Assembly (NCBI RefSeq): GCF_030812315.1
Contig: NZ_JAUSSM010000011.1
Span: 1 to 64,000 of the forward strand
Direction of reading: 5' to 3'
Length of the DNA stretch: 64,000 nt
Origin: Arthrobacter oryzae
Lineage (GTDB): Bacteria > Actinomycetota > Actinomycetes > Actinomycetales > Micrococcaceae
Part shown: piece by piece, positions 62,608 through 64,000 of the stretch
How the letters are laid out: each line of letters opens with the position of its first letter
How positions within the stretch are numbered: the first letter of the stretch is position 1
Position numbers and translations under genes: made by a program
Notes under the pieces: model-generated
Told to the model about the DNA's origin: nothing
Database searches by the model: none
Seen by the model: the letters and a program-made list of their open reading frames with translations, nothing else

Positions 62608-63777
62608 ATGCCGCGCCGATTCCAAGGTCCAACCACTGCCGTAGTGGTGATCACAGTGGCTGTGGTCCAGGTGATGGGCACGTTCTTCGCCGCCGCGCGC
62701 CAGCCGGACCTGCGGCCGCTGGACGCCCTGGCCTTCGTGCTGCTGCTCGCCGGTCCGGCGGCGTTGTCCCTCCGGCGGCGGGCCCCGGCCGTCATGCTCC
62801 CGGCGGTTGCCGCGGCAACACTCGTGTACCTGGTCTCCGGTTATCCCTGGGGCCCCGTGCTGCTCTCCCTGGCGCTGGCCATCGTCTTCTCGGCCGCCGC
62901 CGGCAGGCGGTGGCAGGCTTGGACTGTGGCTGGCGCCGGCGCCGGCGCACTGGTGGCGCACTTTGCGGTCAGCGGCGACGAAGGTGCCTTGATCCGGGCC
63001 GTGGCTGGCACATCGTGGCTGGTGATCCTGGTGCTGCTGGGGGAGGGCGCCCGGCTGCGCCATGAACGCGTGGCCGAAAGGCGCCGCCAGCAGGAGACAA
63101 GGGAACAGGCCGCCCGCGACGAATACCGCCTTGCCCTGGCCAGGGACATCCATGACGTTGTGGCGCACTCGTTGTCCATGATCCACGTCCGCGCCTCAGT
63201 GGCACTCCATCTGGGGGACCGCGATCCCGATCAGTTCCGCCCTGCCCTGGAAGCCATCAAAACGGCGAGCAAGGAATCCCTGGACGAGGTCCGCCAGCTA
63301 TTGGGCGTGCTCCGGGATGATGCACCGCTCCGTCCGGCTTCGGGGCCGGGGCTGCGCAAGCTCCCCGAACTCGCGGAGAACGCGCGCCGTGCCGGACTGG
63401 ACGTGAAGCTGCAGGTGCTCCCGGAGCATGGAACGGCCAGGCCAGTCGCCGGAGTCGTGGAGGAAGCGGCCTACCGGATCGTGCAGGAGGCGCTCACCAA
63501 CGTGGTGCGGCACGCCCGTGCCGGCAGGGCCGCCGTCGTGCTTGACGTACCGGAAGACGGGCCCGACGCCGGGCAGCTCACCGTCACGGTCGACGACGAC
63601 GGCCGCGGCGCGGCCGGGGTGCCGGAGGGCAACGGCCTGACCGGGATGCGGGAACGCGCGGCGGCGCTGGGCGGCACGGTACGGTTCGTGCCGCTGCATC
63701 CGGGCTGGCGGGTCCAGGCGGTCCTGCCGCTTGGCGACACCCCGATTACGGGCGGCCAGAGGGAGGGGCAGCGATGA
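62608..63777 (+). CDS. Two-component sensor histidine kinase (NarL/HisKA_3 type)
   Basis: 389 aa. Four to five N-terminal hydrophobic segments (about 10-145) form the sensor; the dimerisation domain carries His182 in ARDIHDVVAHSLSMI; the ATPase domain ends the protein with VQEALTNVVRHARAG (N box), DDDGRGAAG and GNGLTGMRERAAALGG (G box). Signal unknown. Its stop overlaps the response-regulator start in ATGA. Confidence 0.9.
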   Translation: MPRRFQGPTTAVVVITVAVVQVMGTFFAAARQPDLRPLDALAFVLLLAGPAALSLRRRAPAVMLPAVAAATLVYLVSGYPWGPVLLSLALAIVFSAAAGRRWQAWTVAGAGAGALVAHFAVSGDEGALIRAVAGTSWLVILVLLGEGARLRHERVAERRRQQETREQAARDEYRLALARDIHDVVAHSLSMIHVRASVALHLGDRDPDQFRPALEAIKTASKESLDEVRQLLGVLRDDAPLRPASGPGLRKLPELAENARRAGLDVKLQVLPEHGTARPVAGVVEEAAYRIVQEALTNVVRHARAGRAAVVLDVPEDGPDAGQLTVTVDDDGRGAAGVPEGNGLTGMRERAAALGGTVRFVPLHPGWRVQAVLPLGDTPITGGQREGQR

Positions 63778-64000
63778 TCCGCATCCTGATCGCCGATGAC
63801 CAGACGCTCATCCGCGCCGGATTCCGTGCGCTCCTGGACGCCGAACCGGACATGGAAGTCGTGGCCGAATGCGGAACCGGTGACGACGCCGTGCGGCTGG
63901 CGGCACGGGAAAGGCCCGACGTCGTACTTATGGACATCCGCATGCCGCAGGGCGACGGACTGGACGCGACCCGCCGGATCCTGGCCGATCCCGCCCTTCC
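63774..64000 (+). CDS. NarL/LuxR-type response regulator (partial, cut by window end)
   Basis: The first 75 residues are visible. Receiver domain: acidic pair Asp8/Asp9 in ILIADDQ, phosphoacceptor Asp54 in VVLMDIRMPQGDG. The LuxR-type DNA-binding domain expected of this pair lies beyond the window. Forms a two-component system with the kinase just upstream. Confidence 0.9.
   Translation, partial: MIRILIADDQTLIRAGFRALLDAEPDMEVVAECGTGDDAVRLAARERPDVVLMDIRMPQGDGLDATRRILADPAL

Overview
The window is chromosomal DNA of a high-GC actinobacterium, most likely Arthrobacter, Pseudarthrobacter or a close relative in the Micrococcaceae. The basis is high-GC codon use with GTG starts, a 23S rRNA of about 3.14 kb that carries the actinobacterial extra helix, a monomeric NADP-isocitrate dehydrogenase, a PerM-like gene just before purN, an LAxTG-type cell-wall sorting signal, and the general style of the proteins. 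I could run no database search, so family names rest on motifs and remembered family sequences.

Layout. 1-3.6 kb: the 3' part of an rRNA operon (23S, 5S, terminator). 3.6-4.0 kb: a non-coding array of short repeats with an exact period near 32 bp. 4-11.2 kb: a short-chain dehydrogenase, a lipoprotein, a PAS-GGDEF-EAL protein, an isochorismatase-family hydrolase, and an overlapping pair made of a UDP-sugar dehydrogenase and an MgtA-like glycosyltransferase. 11.2-18.3 kb: a rhamnose-type ABC transporter operon with an isomerase-like enzyme and a mutarotase, behind a promoter flanked by two LacI-type operators. 18.3-26.5 kb: a Trp-rich repeat microprotein, a secreted Ala/Pro/Val-rich protein, a ZIP transporter, a flotillin with a small partner, a truncated ferredoxin gene, membrane proteins and a PerM homologue. 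26.5-31.5 kb: purN and purH, separated by an AbiEi/DUF559-like gene (between two 66-bp palindromes) and an MFS transporter. 31.5-42 kb: a secreted serine protease, icd, an SRPBCC protein, a Ser/Thr kinase with an overlapping lipoprotein gene, a 12-unit repeat surface protein, a second secreted protein ending in the same nonapeptide as the first, and a Gfo/Idh/MocA oxidoreductase. 42-50 kb: a MacB-like ABC exporter, then a ChvE-type multiple-sugar ABC operon with its ROK regulator; both promoters carry the same operator-like site. 50-57 kb: a probable lysine catabolic cluster (DavA-like amidase, PucR regulator, alanine-racemase-family enzyme, amino-acid permease, DavB-like lysine 2-monooxygenase). 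57-64 kb: gamma carbonic anhydrase, a DUF2231 protein, a methyltransferase, purU, a ZTP riboswitch ahead of glyA-folD, and a two-component system cut by the window end.

How the parts work together. purN, purH, purU, glyA and folD are one-carbon and purine genes, and the ZTP riboswitch ties glyA-folD to purine and folate status. The two sugar ABC operons look regulated by separate repressors. The lysine cluster has a transporter, a first oxidative step and an amide hydrolysis step, but the later davT/davD-type steps are not in the window.

The most unusual features are the two 32-bp-period arrays, the repeat microprotein, and two unrelated secreted proteins that share the C-terminal nonapeptide SFDPGSSPD with different codons.
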